NCBI RefSeq assembly: GCF_000350225.1
Contig: NW_005179179.1
Location: 32,609 to 96,608, forward strand
DNA from: Chondrus crispus
Taxonomy: Eukaryota; Rhodophyta; Florideophyceae; Gigartinales; Gigartinaceae
Reading direction: 5' to 3'
Length of the DNA stretch: 64,000 nt
Every line of letters begins with the position of its first letter. Within the stretch, counting starts at the first letter, position 1. Positions 62,272 through 64,000 of this stretch are shown piece after piece. The position numbers were made by a program, and so were the translations under genes. Below the pieces are notes generated by a model, which searched no databases, was not told where the DNA came from, and was given only the letters and a program-made list of their open reading frames with translations.

Positions 62272-64000
62272 TTAATGTGACCAGAAATAATTGAGGGCGG
62301 TGGCATTCTACAAAACCCCTCCTGCGGAACCTTTGGGTAGAAGCTACAGATTTAAAACGTCCATTTTTGAGCTTGTAATACATAAATTGAAAACTCACCA
62401 TTTGCTATAAAAACTAAGATCGATTGCAGGACAGCAGGTTTTTGACTTTTCGTATGTTTGGTCACAATTGATAAGAAGAAGTCAGTTTTTGAAACTAACT
62501 GGTAGCATCACGAGACAAATGTTTAGACACCTCACTATCTTTCACTCGTTTTGTTGCGTGTGAATTCTCCGCTCTATGCAGATAAAAAGATAACAAAGTC
62601 AAGCACAACGATTGTTTAAAACTCATCTTGAAATGGACACTGCTTCATGTTCTTCCGCGTTGTTTTCGATGTTTTGTTGAACTGACTGGCTGGCATGCAC
62701 TCGTGAATCAACATTTACTGTGTTTTCAGAGTACACGCTATCTTCTTCATCCAGGGAGGTAAAGAAAAATATTTCTGCGTTCTATATTACCATACTAAGG
62801 GTTACCATCTGAATATGACAAGTGCATTCGCTCCATTCAAATCTCTCCAGCCAAAAGGCTTCCATTCTTTCTACGTGTATTGTTCTTGCATTAGAAGCAA
62901 ACACATATGCTGCCTCTGAGAGATCTTTGGAGTCGTTCTCACACGAGAAAAACAGGGGTATTTCAAAAATCTTCATACATCCTTTGTGGTTGAGGATAAA
63001 ACGAACCGCTAGGTACTTTCTCTGGAGTACCTTTAACAAGGTAATGTCACTATGTAATAGATGATTGTTATCTGTCACATATCGCAACATATTCACATCG
63101 AGTGTCTGTGACAGCAACATGTAAAATACGTATACGTGGTCAAGAATATATGGTCCAGGAGAAAATACAGACGAGAAGAATGTGAGCTTGCACTTGATAT
63201 TTTGGTTCATAGCAGATAGCAGACGAGTACGTTTTCGAATCATTCAGCCCTACATCTCCCATGTCCAATGAACTCCATATCGGTGCAAATATCAGATAGA
63301 TAGAAGAATGTTCAGTGACGGCGGGATTTGCTTGTCAAAGGATAGAAATGGAGATATAACGCAGCGATAAGATCTTTACATGCACATAGTTTGGCTTCCT
63401 CCGCATGTAGAAGCTGCGTTCGTGAATCTTCTGTGCAAACTAATATGGATGATATAGAGGTTCGAGAGGCACAGCATTTTTGTTCTTTTGCTATTCCTTA
63501 TACCTTACACCTATCGTGTATCGTAATTCGATGAACTGTTCTGACGTTGGCTGTACAACCAACATGGTATTCTTGTGCATCCTAAGATGGCAAAAAGCTA
63601 TTCATACCAGCATAGGAATGTTGCATAACAATTTGAGGCGTCAGAATCTATCCAATCCTAGTTGGCAGCTCAATCTGTATAGATTTGAGTATGGTTCCAT
63701 CCTCAACAATCAGGGCCAGGTGAATAGTGAATATGCTGAAAAGGGGCCTCGTATGGGCCATTTGACTCTATGGCATTGCAGATGCTGCACTGTTGAGATA
63801 AATTGTTCTACAGGTGTGAGGCAATAGGAGGAATTACACTTCTTTCCATTTCGTTTTATTTAGCACCAAGGTTTTCATTGTGAGCGTCGAAATATGTCAG
63901 CTACCGTATAGTGATCTTTGTCTCTTTGTCCGTATTGAAGCGTTCCTATGAGCATTGTAATCCACTGGACCCACGGTTAGTCTCGTCTCGTGTAGGTACA
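62272..64000 (+). repeat. Long repeat K, copy 2
   Basis: Same orientation as 36333-37960 and similar to the end of the window, so it continues beyond it. The segment 62893-63347, absent from copy 1, lies inside a 153-codon minus-strand ORF (63243-62782), which has no recognised motif and is not conserved in copy 1. No terminal repeats visible. Confidence 0.7.

Noticed and set aside
1..64000. CRISPR arrays, bacterial operons, rRNA or plasmid functions
   Set aside because: No regularly spaced repeats, ribosome-binding patterns or rRNA segments. All sizeable genes are eukaryotic transposable-element genes.

Overview
This is a eukaryotic nuclear window built almost entirely of transposable elements, many nested in one another. 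There are no operons, bacterial genes or rRNA, and only one weak candidate for a single-copy host gene, a small secreted protein at 38152-38565. The element mix (chromodomain Ty3/gypsy, Ty1/copia, DIRS-like, pogo/Tigger, Harbinger) with intron-free ORFs and middling GC fits a repeat-rich algal or protist genome. A red alga is my best guess, at low confidence. Most element genes carry stops or frameshifts.

Left block (1-29133). A degraded DNA-transposon-type protein gene (TE-F, minus strand, 29133 down to 2862) is split by a 5.3-kb Ty3/gypsy chromodomain element (TE-A, minus strand, 3258-23505, target duplication CCTTG). TE-A is itself split by a young 14.9-kb chromovirus (TE-B, plus strand, 7408-22322, target duplication ACTTC, 1049-bp LTRs differing at about five sites). 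TE-B has one gag-pol frame with eight in-frame stops, about 3.9 kb of non-coding DNA, and a 650-aa antisense ORF ending against its 3' LTR.

Middle block (29300-42090). A Harbinger-type transposase (TE-H) is split by sequence that includes a TA-flanked pogo-like element (TE-G, 30838-33083). A Tigger/CENP-B-like element (TE-I), one copy of an unidentified long repeat (K1), the small secreted protein and a 43-bp perfect palindrome follow.

Right block (42097-64000). It holds a Ty1/copia element (TE-C, 42097-49715, target duplication GTCTT), a Ty3/gypsy element (TE-D, 49758-57017, target duplication AGCAT), a DIRS-like element with a truncated tyrosine recombinase (TE-E), a rearranged copia remnant, and the second long-repeat copy (K2).

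The most striking signal is that TE-B, TE-C and TE-D, from two superfamilies, each carry an extra ORF antisense to gag-pol, starting beside the 3' LTR and converging on pol. The TE-C and TE-D proteins share a C-terminal domain with a Cys/His pattern like a papain-fold peptidase. The TE-D protein starts, directly after Met, with a copy of the histone H3 tail: ARTKQT, STGGK and ATKAAR are kept, but the positions of K9 and K27 are changed. This looks like a retrotransposon-encoded H3-tail mimic.
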